64,000 nt of DNA from Aureimonas glaciei. GTDB lineage: Bacteria > Pseudomonadota > Alphaproteobacteria > Rhizobiales > Rhizobiaceae. The position numbers and the translations under genes were made by a program. The first letter of the stretch is position 1, and each line of letters opens with the position of its first letter. This document shows, in pieces, positions 29,386-37,929 of this stretch. The notes under the pieces were generated by a model. That model had not been told where the DNA came from. It was given only the letters and a program-made list of their open reading frames with translations, and ran no database searches. Location of the stretch: NCBI RefSeq assembly GCF_014643375.1, contig NZ_BMJJ01000006.1, positions 62,001 through 126,000 on the forward strand, given 5' to 3'.

Positions 29386-29862
29386 TCACTCGGCCGAGGG
29401 GGTTTTCCCTGCGGACCCGTTGGGTTGGATCGTGGTTTCCTGGAGATGCCGCCACAGGACACCGTGGGGTGCCGTGGGGCAGGCGAGGAAGAGGGCGGTC
29501 GAGCGCCGGCGCGTCTCTAGGGCGCCGGTTTGCTGATATTCGACATAGGAGACGAGCGCCGCCCGGTCATCCTGCCAGACGGTGTGGCCGTCCTCAATGC
29601 GGATGGCGAAATTGTCCGGCTTCGCCGCCCGGCGCGCGGACAGGAAGCCGTCAAGATCGGCGAAGCGCACCTCCCGGCCATCTGGCGCTATCCGCAGAAA
29701 GTCAGGCGAGAAGGCTGTCAGGCGGTCGGTCAGCGCAGCCTCGCCCAGTCGCCCGGCATACCAATCGACGAAGAAGGCGTGGCACGCCACGACCTCGGCC
29801 AGCGCCAGGGCGCCGAGGTCGGCCGGCGCCGCAGCGCCAGGATGGGCGTCTGCCGCGGTCAC
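29386..29862 (-). CDS. SnoaL/DUF4440-like (NTF2 fold) protein
   Basis: This 158-residue protein has the pattern of a small NTF2-like barrel. An N-terminal helix (VVACHAFFVDWYAGRL) is followed by alternating strands such as DFAIRIEDGHTVWQDD, ALVSYVEYQQT and RRSTALFLACP. Proteins of this fold act as small hydrolases, isomerases or binding domains, and the activity cannot be read here. It overlaps the upstream aldo/keto reductase gene by 4 nt and is 14 nt before the binding-protein gene, so it is firmly in the operon. Confidence 0.7.
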   Translation of the reverse strand: MTAADAHPGAAAPADLGALALAEVVACHAFFVDWYAGRLGEAALTDRLTAFSPDFLRIAPDGREVRFADLDGFLSARRAAKPDNFAIRIEDGHTVWQDDRAALVSYVEYQQTGALETRRRSTALFLACPTAPHGVLWRHLQETTIQPNGSAGKTPSAE

Positions 29863-30908
29863 GCGTCCTCGCTATTGATCGTGTAGCGCATGATCGACCC
29901 GTGCCGTCCCTCGCGGTCGCGCTCCAGCGTGTAGACGTCGCCCGGCGCCGGCAGCATTTTCGCGCGGACGGCCTCGATCTCCGCATGGTCGGCGGCGTCG
30001 AGCACGAGGTCGGCAATGGCGAGATTGGCGGGGAGGTGGCTGCGGTTGCGCGCCCCGACGATGACTGCCGCGACGCCCGGCCGGTCCAGCACCCAGCGGC
30101 TGGCGACGGTGGCGATGTCGCTGCCGTGCCGGTCGGCAACGCTGCGCAGCGTCCGCAGCAGCGCCTGGAAGACTTCCCAGCCGCCGGCCTCGTCGATTAT
30201 CAGCTTGTACTTCACGAGTGACCGGTTCTCGAGCGGCTCGGCCGGCTCGGGGACGCCGAGCCAGGCGTCGCTGAGAAAGCCGCCGGCGACCGTGCCGTAG
30301 CAGAGGAGCTGCACGCTGCGCTCGGCCCCGACGGCCACCATCGACCGCTCGGGCCTGGCGTCGAGAAGCGAGTACTGCACCTGCATGGAAACCAGCGGCA
30401 CGCCGGCATCCAGCATGGCGGTCAGATGCGGCGTGTCGAAATTCGTGCCGCCGACATTGCGGATCTTGCCCGCCTGCTTCAGCTCGCCGAGCCAGCCCGC
30501 CGCCTCCAGCCAACCGTCCGCGGCATAGTCCCACCAGTGGAACTGAACGAGGTCGAGCTGCTCGGCGTTCAGCCGCTTAAGCGAGGTGTCGATGGCCGCC
30601 TCGACCGAGCGCCGGTCGATCTCGGCGAGCTTGTCGAGGTCGGGCACGAATTTTGTGTGCACGCGGATGTCATCCAACGCCGCCTGACCGCGCTCGGCGA
30701 GCAGGCGCTGGCGGAAGGTGCCGATGATCTCCTCGACGCCGGTATAGATGTCGGCGCAGTCGAAGGTGGTGATGCCGGCCTCGGCGAAGGCCATGAGGTC
30801 GCCGACGGCGGCGTCGCGGTCGACCGAGCCATGGCCGCCGGCGAGCTGCCAGTTGCCGCGGATGACGCGCGAGAGGCGGTGGTCGGGCGAGAGGGTTGTG
30901 GTGAGCAT
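29859..30908 (-). CDS. Aldo/keto reductase
   Basis: This 349-residue NADPH-dependent oxidoreductase has a TIM barrel. The catalytic tetrad residues are visible: Asp and Tyr in FDCADIYTGVEE (about 50-61), Lys in VHTKFVP, and His in LVQFHWWDY. The second half has LLCYGTVAGGFLSDAWLG and the cofactor-binding AAVIVGARNRSHL. It is clearly paralogous to the reductase half of the fusion protein at 37930, which shares HWW, YGT..GGFLSD.WLG and RWVLD.P. The ATG at 30908 is 1 nt after the stop of the TIGR04076 gene. The substrate is unknown; the operon suggests an aldehyde or ketone from an amino-acid or aromatic breakdown route. Confidence 0.88.
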   Translation of the reverse strand: MLTTTLSPDHRLSRVIRGNWQLAGGHGSVDRDAAVGDLMAFAEAGITTFDCADIYTGVEEIIGTFRQRLLAERGQAALDDIRVHTKFVPDLDKLAEIDRRSVEAAIDTSLKRLNAEQLDLVQFHWWDYAADGWLEAAGWLGELKQAGKIRNVGGTNFDTPHLTAMLDAGVPLVSMQVQYSLLDARPERSMVAVGAERSVQLLCYGTVAGGFLSDAWLGVPEPAEPLENRSLVKYKLIIDEAGGWEVFQALLRTLRSVADRHGSDIATVASRWVLDRPGVAAVIVGARNRSHLPANLAIADLVLDAADHAEIEAVRAKMLPAPGDVYTLERDREGRHGSIMRYTINSEDA

Positions 30909-30909
30909 G

Positions 30910-31269
30910 TCAGTATTCCCTGGCGAGCGGCACGGCCGTGGTCGCCGCATGGCTGAAACGGCGAAGGCCGAGGCGGGTGATCCGCAGCCGCGTCGGGCAG
31001 TTCGGATCGGGGCAGGCGACCTCGGCGTCGCTGGTCATCCAGTCGTTGCGATGCGTCGGCCGCTGCTTGGCCGCCAGCAGCGGCAGGACGGCGGCGAGCG
31101 AGTAGATCGAGAATCCCTGGCCTTCCGGCAGATGCAGCATTTCGCCGCGCAGCTCAAAATGGTCGCCGGGCTTGGCGCCGCAGTATATCGTCGCGCCGGG
31201 CGGGCAGACCACCTCGATCTTCAGATCGTAAAGCGAAAAGCCGTCGTCCGGGTCGGTGGCGAGAGTCAT
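30910..31269 (-). CDS. TIGR04076 family protein
   Basis: This 119-residue protein matches the small TIGR04076 family in length and order of motifs. An N-terminal LYDLKIEVVCPPGATIYCGA is followed by KPGDHFELRGEML and a C-terminal VACPDPNCPTRLRITRL. Several cysteines (ATIYCG, VACPDPNC) could bind a metal, but the family has no proven function. It overlaps the GntR gene by ATGA and is 1 nt from the aldo/keto reductase gene, so it is part of the catabolic operon. Confidence 0.75.
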   Translation of the reverse strand: MTLATDPDDGFSLYDLKIEVVCPPGATIYCGAKPGDHFELRGEMLHLPEGQGFSIYSLAAVLPLLAAKQRPTHRNDWMTSDAEVACPDPNCPTRLRITRLGLRRFSHAATTAVPLAREY

Positions 31270-31958
31270 GCGTCTGCTTCCTCGTTGAGGTCCGTCGCCG
31301 CGGGCAGGCGCTCGCGCAGGAGGTCGAAGGCGCGGCCGATGTCACGGCGCAGCGCCTCGACGGCGCCGTCGGCATCCGCCTTCTCCAGGGCGGCGAGGAT
31401 GTGCCAGTGGTGGTGTGTCGCCGACAGGCCGTCGCCGCCGTCGTAGATGTTGGCCGAGGCGCGGATGAAGGGGCCGCTCTGCAGCCACAGGCTCTCGATG
31501 ATCGGCAGCAGCACCGTCGAGCCGCAGGCCCGGTAGATGCCGAAATGGAAGGCGTGGTTGTAGGCGGCGCGGTGGCCGTGGTCGCCGCCGGACGCCATGG
31601 TCGCGTCATAGGCCTCGGTGATCTCCCGAAGAAAGGCGATCTCCTCGTCCGAAAGCCGCGGCACGGCCAGCCGGATCGCCTCGCCCTCGACGAGGCTGCG
31701 CGCCGCGGCGACGTCGTCGAGACGTTCGCGCGTCGCCAGCGGCACTCGCACGGAACGGTTCGGCAGCGCCTCCAGGGCGCGTTCCGAGACGAGGCGTCCC
31801 AGCGCGTCGCGTACGGGCATGGTGCTGGTTTCCAGCCGCGCCGCCACGGTCTGGATGCGCAGCGGCTCGCCGGCCTCGAACTGGCCCTCGATCAGGAGCC
31901 GGCGGAGTTCGTCATAGACACGTTGCTGAACCGTCCGGCGTTCGACGGGTGCGATCAC
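31266..31958 (-). CDS. GntR-family (FadR/FCD type) transcriptional regulator
   Basis: The 230-residue protein has a winged-helix domain with RRTVQQRVYDELRRLLIEGQ and RLETSTMPVRDALGRL (about residues 8-60). An all-helical FCD ligand domain follows, with a metal-type motif including YNHAFHFGIYRACGS and a THHHWHILAAL histidine run (about 180-195). FCD regulators usually respond to carboxylic acids. I prefer the GTG at 31958, which leaves a normal short N-terminus. The frame is open to an ATG at 32111, but the extra 51 residues are Arg/Pro-rich and unlike the family. It heads the minus operon, divergent from the liv-kyn operon, and probably controls both. Confidence 0.85.
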   Translation of the reverse strand: MIAPVERRTVQQRVYDELRRLLIEGQFEAGEPLRIQTVAARLETSTMPVRDALGRLVSERALEALPNRSVRVPLATRERLDDVAAARSLVEGEAIRLAVPRLSDEEIAFLREITEAYDATMASGGDHGHRAAYNHAFHFGIYRACGSTVLLPIIESLWLQSGPFIRASANIYDGGDGLSATHHHWHILAALEKADADGAVEALRRDIGRAFDLLRERLPAATDLNEEADA

Positions 31959-32124
31959 GGAGAGACCGGTGGACGGATAAAGGCGACGAGGGCCGGCGTC
32001 CGGAAGAGGATTGTCACGGCGGATAGAGGGGATGGGAAGGCGAGCGCTCACGCGGCGAAATCCTGGCCGGCGACGGGCGAGGGGGCGAGCGGCATGTCCG
32101 GACTGCCTCATTTTTCAGCGTGCA

Positions 32125-32192
32125 TTATTGCTTGCCAATAAAAGGCTAGCCGAATAGCTTTCGACTGTAAAGTTTGATCAAAGATCATGATC
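32125..32192. promoter_or_regulatory. Cluster of palindromes in the GntR / liv-kyn divergent promoter
   Basis: Three inverted repeats sit together. TTATTG-CTTGC-CAATAA covers 32125-32141, TTTGATCAAA covers 32173-32182 and GATCATGATC covers 32183-32192; the last two are perfect. TGATCA occurs twice, 13 bp apart. The stretch is A/T-rich in a GC-rich window. It is the likely control region for the divergent operons, with the local GntR protein as the obvious candidate. Confidence 0.5.
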
Positions 32193-32226
32193 AGCGCGGT
32201 ATGGGTCTGGTAGGGGGCGCCGGGAT

Positions 32227-33099
32227 TTGAGTGATTTCGCCAGTTCTCCAGGGCAGGGCGACGGGTCGACCGGTTCCGCATACCCAAGCACGGGTGCCGG
32301 CGGGACGCGGTCTCCAGCGCGCGCCTCCCAGGCGCCGGCTGCGCTTGCCGTCGAGAGTGTTTCCATCGCCTTCGGCGGTGTCCGCGCGGTCGACGGCATG
32401 TCGCTCGCGATCGAGCCCGGCGGCATGCTCGGCCTCATCGGCCCGAACGGCGCCGGCAAGACCACGATGTTCAACCTCATCGCCGGAACGCTCCGGCCCG
32501 ACGCCGGCCGCATCGCGATTGGCGGTGTCTCCGTCGAGCGCGAGGCGGCCTCCCGGCGCGTCGGCCGGGGCCTTGCCCGCACCTTCCAGCTGCCGCGGCC
32601 GTTCCTGGCGATGAGCGTCCTCGAAAACATGCTGGCGGCGCCGCAGGGCCAGGTCGGCGAGACGCTGCTCGGCAATTTTTTCAGGCCCCGCGAGGTGGCG
32701 CGGCAGGAGCGGGCGGCGGTCGAGCGGGCGCGCGAGCTTCTCGATTTCCTGCAGCTCGCGCGGCTGCAGGACGAGGAGGCGCGGGTGCTTTCCGGCGGAC
32801 AGCGCAAGCTGCTTGAATTCGGCCGCGCCCTGATGGCCGATCCGGCCATCGTTCTCCTCGACGAGCCGGCGGCCGGCGTCAATCCGGCGCTGCTCGACTT
32901 CATGATAGACCGCATCGCGACCATCAACGCCCGCGGCATGACCGTGCTCCTGATCGAGCACAACATGGACATGATCCGCCGGCTGTGCCCGCGCGTGCTG
33001 GTGATGGCACAGGGTCGGCGGCTGGCCGAGGGCAGCCCCGACGAGGTCGTGAGGAATGCCGAGGTGATCGGCGCCTATCTCGGCGGAGCAGCGGCATGA
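32227..33099 (+). CDS. Liv-type ABC transporter ATP-binding protein (LivG type)
   Basis: This cytoplasmic ATPase of 290 residues has Walker A GLIGPNGAGKTTM (about 75-87), the Q-loop region RTFQLPRPFLAMSVLEN, the signature VLSGGQRKLLEFGRAL, Walker B IVLLDEPAAGVNP and the H-loop LLIEHNMDMI. The start is taken as the TTG at 32227, with AGGGGG about 10 nt upstream. No in-frame ATG precedes the conserved part, and the first ~40 residues are Ser/Gly-rich and not conserved. It is the first gene of the plus-strand operon and is joined to LivF by ATGA. Confidence 0.92.
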   Translation: MSDFASSPGQGDGSTGSAYPSTGAGGTRSPARASQAPAALAVESVSIAFGGVRAVDGMSLAIEPGGMLGLIGPNGAGKTTMFNLIAGTLRPDAGRIAIGGVSVEREAASRRVGRGLARTFQLPRPFLAMSVLENMLAAPQGQVGETLLGNFFRPREVARQERAAVERARELLDFLQLARLQDEEARVLSGGQRKLLEFGRALMADPAIVLLDEPAAGVNPALLDFMIDRIATINARGMTVLLIEHNMDMIRRLCPRVLVMAQGRRLAEGSPDEVVRNAEVIGAYLGGAAA

Positions 33100-33839
33100 A
33101 CGCCTCTCCCGTCCTGTCGACCAAAGCTCTCGTCGCCGGCTACGAGCGCGACCTGCCGATAGTCAAGGGCGTCGACTTCGCGCTGGCGCCCGGCGGCTTC
33201 ACCACCATTCTCGGGCCGAACGGGGCGGGCAAGTCGACCTTCGTCAAGGCCATGGCCGGCCTGGTGCCGGTCCATTCCGGCAGCATCGCCCTGGGCGACC
33301 GCGACATCACGAAAGTGCCCGCGCATGAGCTCATCCGCGCCGGGCTCGCCTTCGTCCCGCAGAACGACAACATTTTTGCCAGCCTCGGCATCGACGAGAA
33401 CCTTCGGCTGTGCGCCGGCATCCTGCCGGCGGGCCGGCGGGCGGAGCGGATCGAGGCCGTCTACGCCCTGTTTCCCGACCTCGCCCATCGCCGCTCGATG
33501 ATCGCCGGCGCGCTGTCGGGCGGCCAGCGGCAGATGTTGGCGACGGCCCGTGCCCTTCTGGTCGAGCCGCAGGTGATCATTCTCGACGAGCCCTCCGCCG
33601 GCCTCTCGCCGAAACTCGTCGGCGAGGTTTTCGCCACGCTCACGCGCATCAACGCCGCGGGCGTCGCGATCCTCCTCGTCGAGCAGAACGTCCGCGCCGC
33701 GCTGGCCGTCGCCCACACCGCGCTGGTGCTGGCCGACGGCCACATCGTGCACGAGGGGCCGGCGGCGCCGCTCGCCGACGATCCGCGGCTTGGCGAGATG
33801 TTCCTCGGCCGCCACGCGGCGCAGGGAGAGCCGGCATGA
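33096..33839 (+). CDS. Liv-type ABC transporter ATP-binding protein (LivF type)
   Basis: The second ATPase of the importer has 247 residues. Walker A is ILGPNGAGKSTF (about 38-49), the LivF-type stretch is GLAFVPQNDNIFASLGIDENL, the signature is ALSGGQRQMLATARAL, Walker B is VIILDEPSAGLSP and the H-loop is LLVEQNVRAAL. It overlaps LivG and LivH by 4 nt each. The partner binding protein is most likely the one at 28103 on the other strand. Confidence 0.93.
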   Translation: MNASPVLSTKALVAGYERDLPIVKGVDFALAPGGFTTILGPNGAGKSTFVKAMAGLVPVHSGSIALGDRDITKVPAHELIRAGLAFVPQNDNIFASLGIDENLRLCAGILPAGRRAERIEAVYALFPDLAHRRSMIAGALSGGQRQMLATARALLVEPQVIILDEPSAGLSPKLVGEVFATLTRINAAGVAILLVEQNVRAALAVAHTALVLADGHIVHEGPAAPLADDPRLGEMFLGRHAAQGEPA

Positions 33840-34750
33840 ACGCGCAGTTCCTCGTCGACGGCGCCATCGCCGGATCGATGATCGGCCTCGGCGCCATCGG
33901 CGTCACGCTGACCTACTCGATCCTGCGCTTTGCCAATTTCGCCCATGGCGAATTCATCGCCTGGGGTTCCTATGCCGCTTTGGCCGTGGCGACCGGCCTT
34001 GCCGGGGCACTCGGCGTCGGCCTTTCACCGCTCGGGCCCTTTTCCTTCGGCTGGATGCTGCCGGTCGCCGCCGTCCTCGCCGCGCTCCTGACCGGCGGCC
34101 TTGCGGTGGCTCTCGACGCGGCGCTGTTCGCCTCCTTCCGCCGCCGGGGCTCGGCGACGATCATCATGGTCATCGCCAGTTTCGGCGCCTCGATGGCGCT
34201 GCGCAGCCTCCTGGAATTCGTCTTCACCTCCAAGCCCGCCTATTTCACCCGCGAGCTGCAGATTGCTTTGCCGCTCGGCGGCGGCCTCCGGGCGACGCCC
34301 GACCAGCTCCTGATGCTGGGACTCACCGCCGTGCTCGTCCTCGGCGTGCATCTCCTGCTCACGCGCACGGCGACAGGCCGGCAGATGCGGGCCGTCGCCG
34401 AGAACCCGGCGCTGGCCCGCATCGTCGGCATCGACGTGCGCCGGGTGATCCGCACGGTCTGGTTCCTCGGCGGGGCGCTCGCCGCCTCCGCCGGCGTCAT
34501 GGCCGGGCTGCTGGTGCAGATCCGGCCCTATATGGGCTTCGACCTGCTGCTGCCGCTGTTTGCCGCCGCCATTCTCGGCGGGATCGGCTCGGTGCCGGGC
34601 GCCATCATCGGCGGCCTAGTGGTCGGCCTCTGCGAGGCGCTGGCGGTGCAGACGGTGGGCGCGGAATGGCGCGCGGCCGTCGGCTTCGTCATCCTCACCG
34701 CCGTCCTCGTCCTGCGCCCGCAAGGGATTCTCGGAAGGCTGCGCGGATGA
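33836..34750 (+). CDS. Liv-type ABC transporter permease (LivH type)
   Basis: This 304-residue inner-membrane permease has about eight hydrophobic helices. It carries the LivH opening GAIGVTLTYSILRFANFAHG (about 20-39) and the cytoplasmic loop GRQMRAVAENPALARIVGID (about 180-200) that meets the ATPase. The end AVGFVILTAVLVLRPQGILG is the usual C-terminus of the subunit. It is ATGA-coupled on both sides. Confidence 0.93.
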   Translation: MNAQFLVDGAIAGSMIGLGAIGVTLTYSILRFANFAHGEFIAWGSYAALAVATGLAGALGVGLSPLGPFSFGWMLPVAAVLAALLTGGLAVALDAALFASFRRRGSATIIMVIASFGASMALRSLLEFVFTSKPAYFTRELQIALPLGGGLRATPDQLLMLGLTAVLVLGVHLLLTRTATGRQMRAVAENPALARIVGIDVRRVIRTVWFLGGALAASAGVMAGLLVQIRPYMGFDLLLPLFAAAILGGIGSVPGAIIGGLVVGLCEALAVQTVGAEWRAAVGFVILTAVLVLRPQGILGRLRG

Positions 34751-35730
34751 TCGACCTTCTCGGCTACGGCGCTTTCTTCCTCACCATCGCTCTGTCCTAC
34801 GCGATCATCGCCATCGGCCTGAACGTGCAATGGGGCCAGACCGGCCTGTTCAATGTCGGCGTCGCCGGCTTCGTCGCCATCGGCGCCTATGTCTCCGGCC
34901 TGTTGACGACGCCGCTGGCAGCGGGGCGCCTCGGCGGCTTCGACCTGCCGATCCCGCTCGGCTGGCTGGCGGCGATCGCCGCGGGGGCGCTCCTCTCCTA
35001 CGCGCTGGGCTGGCTGACCATCCGCCTGCGCTCGGACTATCTGGCGATCACCACCTTCGGCTTCGCCGTCAGCGTCCAGCTCGTCGCGCTGAACTGGGAG
35101 AGCGTCACCGGCGGCCCCTTCGGCATGGGCTTCATCCCGCGCCCCTTCGCCTCGCTTGCCGGCGATCCCCTGCGCTTCGGCCTCGCCAATCTCGGCCTAG
35201 TCGCCGCTCTGCTTCTCGCCGTCTACCTCGTCGTCGAGCGCCTCGGCGCCTCGCCCTTCGGCCGCGTGCTCCGGGCGATCCGCGAGGACGAGGCGGCGGC
35301 GGTCTCGCTCGGCAAGGACGCCGTCCGCTTCCGACTGAAGGCCTTTGTCGTCGGTGGCGCGCTGATGGCGCTGGGCGGAGCGGTGCAGGCGCATTTCATC
35401 GGCTTCATCGCACCGGAGAACTATCTGCCGCTGATGACCTTCCAGGTCTGGGCCATGCTGATCGTCGGCGGCTCGGGCAACCATCTCGGCGCCATCCTCG
35501 GCGCCGTGCTGGTCTGGGGGCTCTGGGCCCTGTCCGGCTCGGTCATCGGCGCCCTCGTGCCGGCCGCCGAGCAGGCGCGGGCCGCCTCGCTGCAGATCGT
35601 GCTCATCGGCGTCGCCCTTTGCGTCATTCTTCTGCTGCGTCCGCGCGGCATTCTCGGCGAGCGCCGGACGGTGTCCCGCCATCTCGGACCGGGCGCGGCG
35701 CGGCCCGACGACACGAAGTCAGAGGCCTGA
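34747..35730 (+). CDS. Liv-type ABC transporter permease (LivM type)
   Basis: This 327-residue inner-membrane permease shows LivM features: NVQWGQTGLFNVGVAGFVAI (about 27-46), RLRSDYLAITTFGFA (about 93-107) and the coupling loop GRVLRAIREDEAAAVSLGKD (about 173-192). It ends with VILLLRPRGILGERR. Its stop is 2 nt before the kynureninase ATG, so transport and kynurenine-pathway enzymes are made from one message. Confidence 0.93.
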   Translation: MIDLLGYGAFFLTIALSYAIIAIGLNVQWGQTGLFNVGVAGFVAIGAYVSGLLTTPLAAGRLGGFDLPIPLGWLAAIAAGALLSYALGWLTIRLRSDYLAITTFGFAVSVQLVALNWESVTGGPFGMGFIPRPFASLAGDPLRFGLANLGLVAALLLAVYLVVERLGASPFGRVLRAIREDEAAAVSLGKDAVRFRLKAFVVGGALMALGGAVQAHFIGFIAPENYLPLMTFQVWAMLIVGGSGNHLGAILGAVLVWGLWALSGSVIGALVPAAEQARAASLQIVLIGVALCVILLLRPRGILGERRTVSRHLGPGAARPDDTKSEA

Positions 35731-35732
35731 CG

Positions 35733-36995
35733 ATGACGATCATTCCCCTTTCCCGTCCGACGACCAGAGCCGACGCCGAGGCGCTCGACCGCGCCGACCC
35801 GCTGGCGCCGCTGCGCGCCGGCTTTCATCTGCCCGACGACATCCTCTATCTCGACGGCAACTCGCTCGGCCCGCTCGCCTATGCCGTGCGAGACCGCGTC
35901 CGCGCCGTCGTCGATGCCGAATGGGGGCAGGGGCTGATCGGCTCCTGGAACGAGGCCGGCTGGGTCGAGCTGCCGCGCCGCGTCGGCGACAAGATCGCCA
36001 AGCTGGTCGGCGCCGCCGAGGGCACCATCGTCGCCACCGACTCGACCTCCGTGAACCTCTTCAAGGTGCTCGCCGCGGCGACCACGCTGCGCCCGGAGCG
36101 CCGCGTGGTCGTCTCCGAGCGCTCGAACTTTCCGACCGATCTCTACATGGCCGAGGGCCTGGCCGCGCTTCTGGCCAGGGGGCACGAGCTGCGCCTCGCC
36201 GACAGCGCGGACGAGCTGCCGGGCCTGATCGACGACAGCGTCGCCGTGCTGATGCTGACGCACGTCAATTACCGTTCTGGGCTGGTCCACGACATGGCGG
36301 CCCTGACGCAGGCGGCCCATGACGCCGGCGCGCTGACGGTCTGGGACCTTGCCCATTCGGCCGGCGCCCTGCCGGTGGACCTTGCCGGTGCCGATGCCGA
36401 CTTCGCCGTCGGCTGCGGCTACAAATATCTGAACGGCGGGCCCGGCGCGCCGGCCTTCCTCTATGTCGCGCCCCGCCACCAGGCGGAAGCGCGCCAGCCC
36501 CTGTCCGGCTGGTTCGGGCATGCCGCGCCCTTCCGCTTCGAGCCCGGTTATGCGCCGGCGCCCGGCATCGACCGCTTTCTCACCGGCACCCCCGGCGTCC
36601 TGTCGATGAGCGCGCTCGACGCGGCGCTGGATCTCTTCGGCGCCGTCGACATGGCGGCGCTCCGGCAGAAATCCGTCGCGCTCTGCGAATTCTTCCTCGC
36701 CCGCGTCGAGGCGACGTCCGGCGCGCTCGGCGTGACGCTGGCGAGCCCGCGCGACGCTGCCCGGCGCGGCAGCCAGGTGTCCTTCGCCCACCCCCACGCC
36801 TATGCAGTGATGCAGGCGCTGATCGCGCGCGGCGTGATTGGCGATTTTCGTGCGCCCGACATCCTGCGCTTCGGCTTCACGCCGCTCTACACCCGCTTCG
36901 TCGATGCCTTCGACGCGGCGAGGGAGCTGCAGGCCGTGCTGGCAGTCGAAGAGTGGAAGCGGCCGGAATTCAACGTGCAGAGGGCCGTCACATGA
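35733..36995 (+). CDS. kynU: Kynureninase
   Basis: This PLP enzyme cleaves kynurenine (or 3-hydroxykynurenine) to anthranilate (or 3-hydroxyanthranilate) and alanine. The 420-residue product has [13 protein letters not shown] (about 36-48), [28 protein letters not shown] and [15 protein letters not shown]. The PLP lysine is Lys231 in [16 protein letters not shown]. The C-terminal [17 protein letters not shown] is also typical. Length is normal. It sits 2 nt after LivM and overlaps the tryptophan dioxygenase gene by ATGA. No kynurenine formamidase is visible nearby, so that step must be supplied elsewhere, or kynurenine itself may be the imported substrate. Confidence 0.95.
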   Translation: MTIIPLSRPTTRADAEALDRADPLAPLRAGFHLPDDILYLDGNSLGPLAYAVRDRVRAVVDAEWGQGLIGSWNEAGWVELPRRVGDKIAKLVGAAEGTIVATDSTSVNLFKVLAAATTLRPERRVVVSERSNFPTDLYMAEGLAALLARGHELRLADSADELPGLIDDSVAVLMLTHVNYRSGLVHDMAALTQAAHDAGALTVWDLAHSAGALPVDLAGADADFAVGCGYKYLNGGPGAPAFLYVAPRHQAEARQPLSGWFGHAAPFRFEPGYAPAPGIDRFLTGTPGVLSMSALDAALDLFGAVDMAALRQKSVALCEFFLARVEATSGALGVTLASPRDAARRGSQVSFAHPHAYAVMQALIARGVIGDFRAPDILRFGFTPLYTRFVDAFDAARELQAVLAVEEWKRPEFNVQRAVT

Positions 36996-37861
36996 ACGAG
37001 ACCCACAAGGGTTCCGGGCCGGCGTCGCTCGCCGCGGGCGTCGCCGAGCGCGACGGCGCGCATCTCTCCCTGGCCGGCGAGATGTCCTATGGCGACTATC
37101 TCTCCCTCGACCAGCTGCTGACGGCGCAGCACCCGGTCAGCGACCACCATGACGAGCCGCTGTTCATCATCCAGCACCAGACCACCGAGCTCTGGCTCAA
37201 ACTGATCCTGCACGAGCTGAAGGGCGCCCGCGAGGCGATCGACGCCGACCGGCTCGGCCAGGCGGAAAAGCGGATGTCGCGCGTCGCCCGCATTTTCCTG
37301 CAGCTGATCCAGGCCTGGGACGTGCTGGCGACGCTGACGCCCGCCGAATACATGGAATTTCGCCACCTCCTCGGCAAATCCTCGGGCTTCCAGTCGCACC
37401 AGTACCGCGCCGTCGAGTTCATCCTCGGCAACAAGAATGAAGCGATGCTTCTGCCGCACGCCCACCGCCCGGATCTGCATGCGATCCTCGATGGACTGCT
37501 GCGCGAACCCAGCCTCTACGATGCCGTCCAGCGCCTCCTGGCGCGGCGCGGCTTTGCCGTAGCGCCGGCGCATCTCGGGCGGGACCTGACAAAACCCTAT
37601 GCCGCCGACGCCTCGGTGGAGGACGCCTGGCTCGCCGTCTATCGCGATGTCGACACGCACTGGGAGCTCTATCACCTGGCCGAAAAACTGGTCGACTTCG
37701 AGCAGGCGTTCCGCAACTGGCGCTTTGCCCACATGACGACGGTCGCCCGCATCATCGGCTTTCGCCGCGGCACCGGCGGCACCAGCGGCGTCAACTATCT
37801 CGAATCCATGCTGAAGGTCCGCCTGTTCCCCGAGCTCTGGGACGTGCGCACCCGCATCTGA
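36992..37861 (+). CDS. kynA: Tryptophan 2,3-dioxygenase
   Basis: This haem enzyme opens the indole ring of L-tryptophan to give N-formylkynurenine. The 289-residue product has [13 protein letters not shown] and the substrate-binding [19 protein letters not shown] (about 57-75). It also has [16 protein letters not shown] and [18 protein letters not shown], and the haem-ligand histidine region is followed by [14 protein letters not shown] near residue 265. Length and motifs are normal for bacterial KynA. It is coupled to kynU by an ATGA overlap, and the next gene starts 68 bp downstream. Confidence 0.96.
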   Translation: MNETHKGSGPASLAAGVAERDGAHLSLAGEMSYGDYLSLDQLLTAQHPVSDHHDEPLFIIQHQTTELWLKLILHELKGAREAIDADRLGQAEKRMSRVARIFLQLIQAWDVLATLTPAEYMEFRHLLGKSSGFQSHQYRAVEFILGNKNEAMLLPHAHRPDLHAILDGLLREPSLYDAVQRLLARRGFAVAPAHLGRDLTKPYAADASVEDAWLAVYRDVDTHWELYHLAEKLVDFEQAFRNWRFAHMTTVARIIGFRRGTGGTSGVNYLESMLKVRLFPELWDVRTRI

Positions 37862-37929
37862 CGCCGCCAGCCCGTCGCCGCGTGGCAACGCGGACAGGGC
37901 GGCAGCACCACACTCTTCTGGAGATCTCC

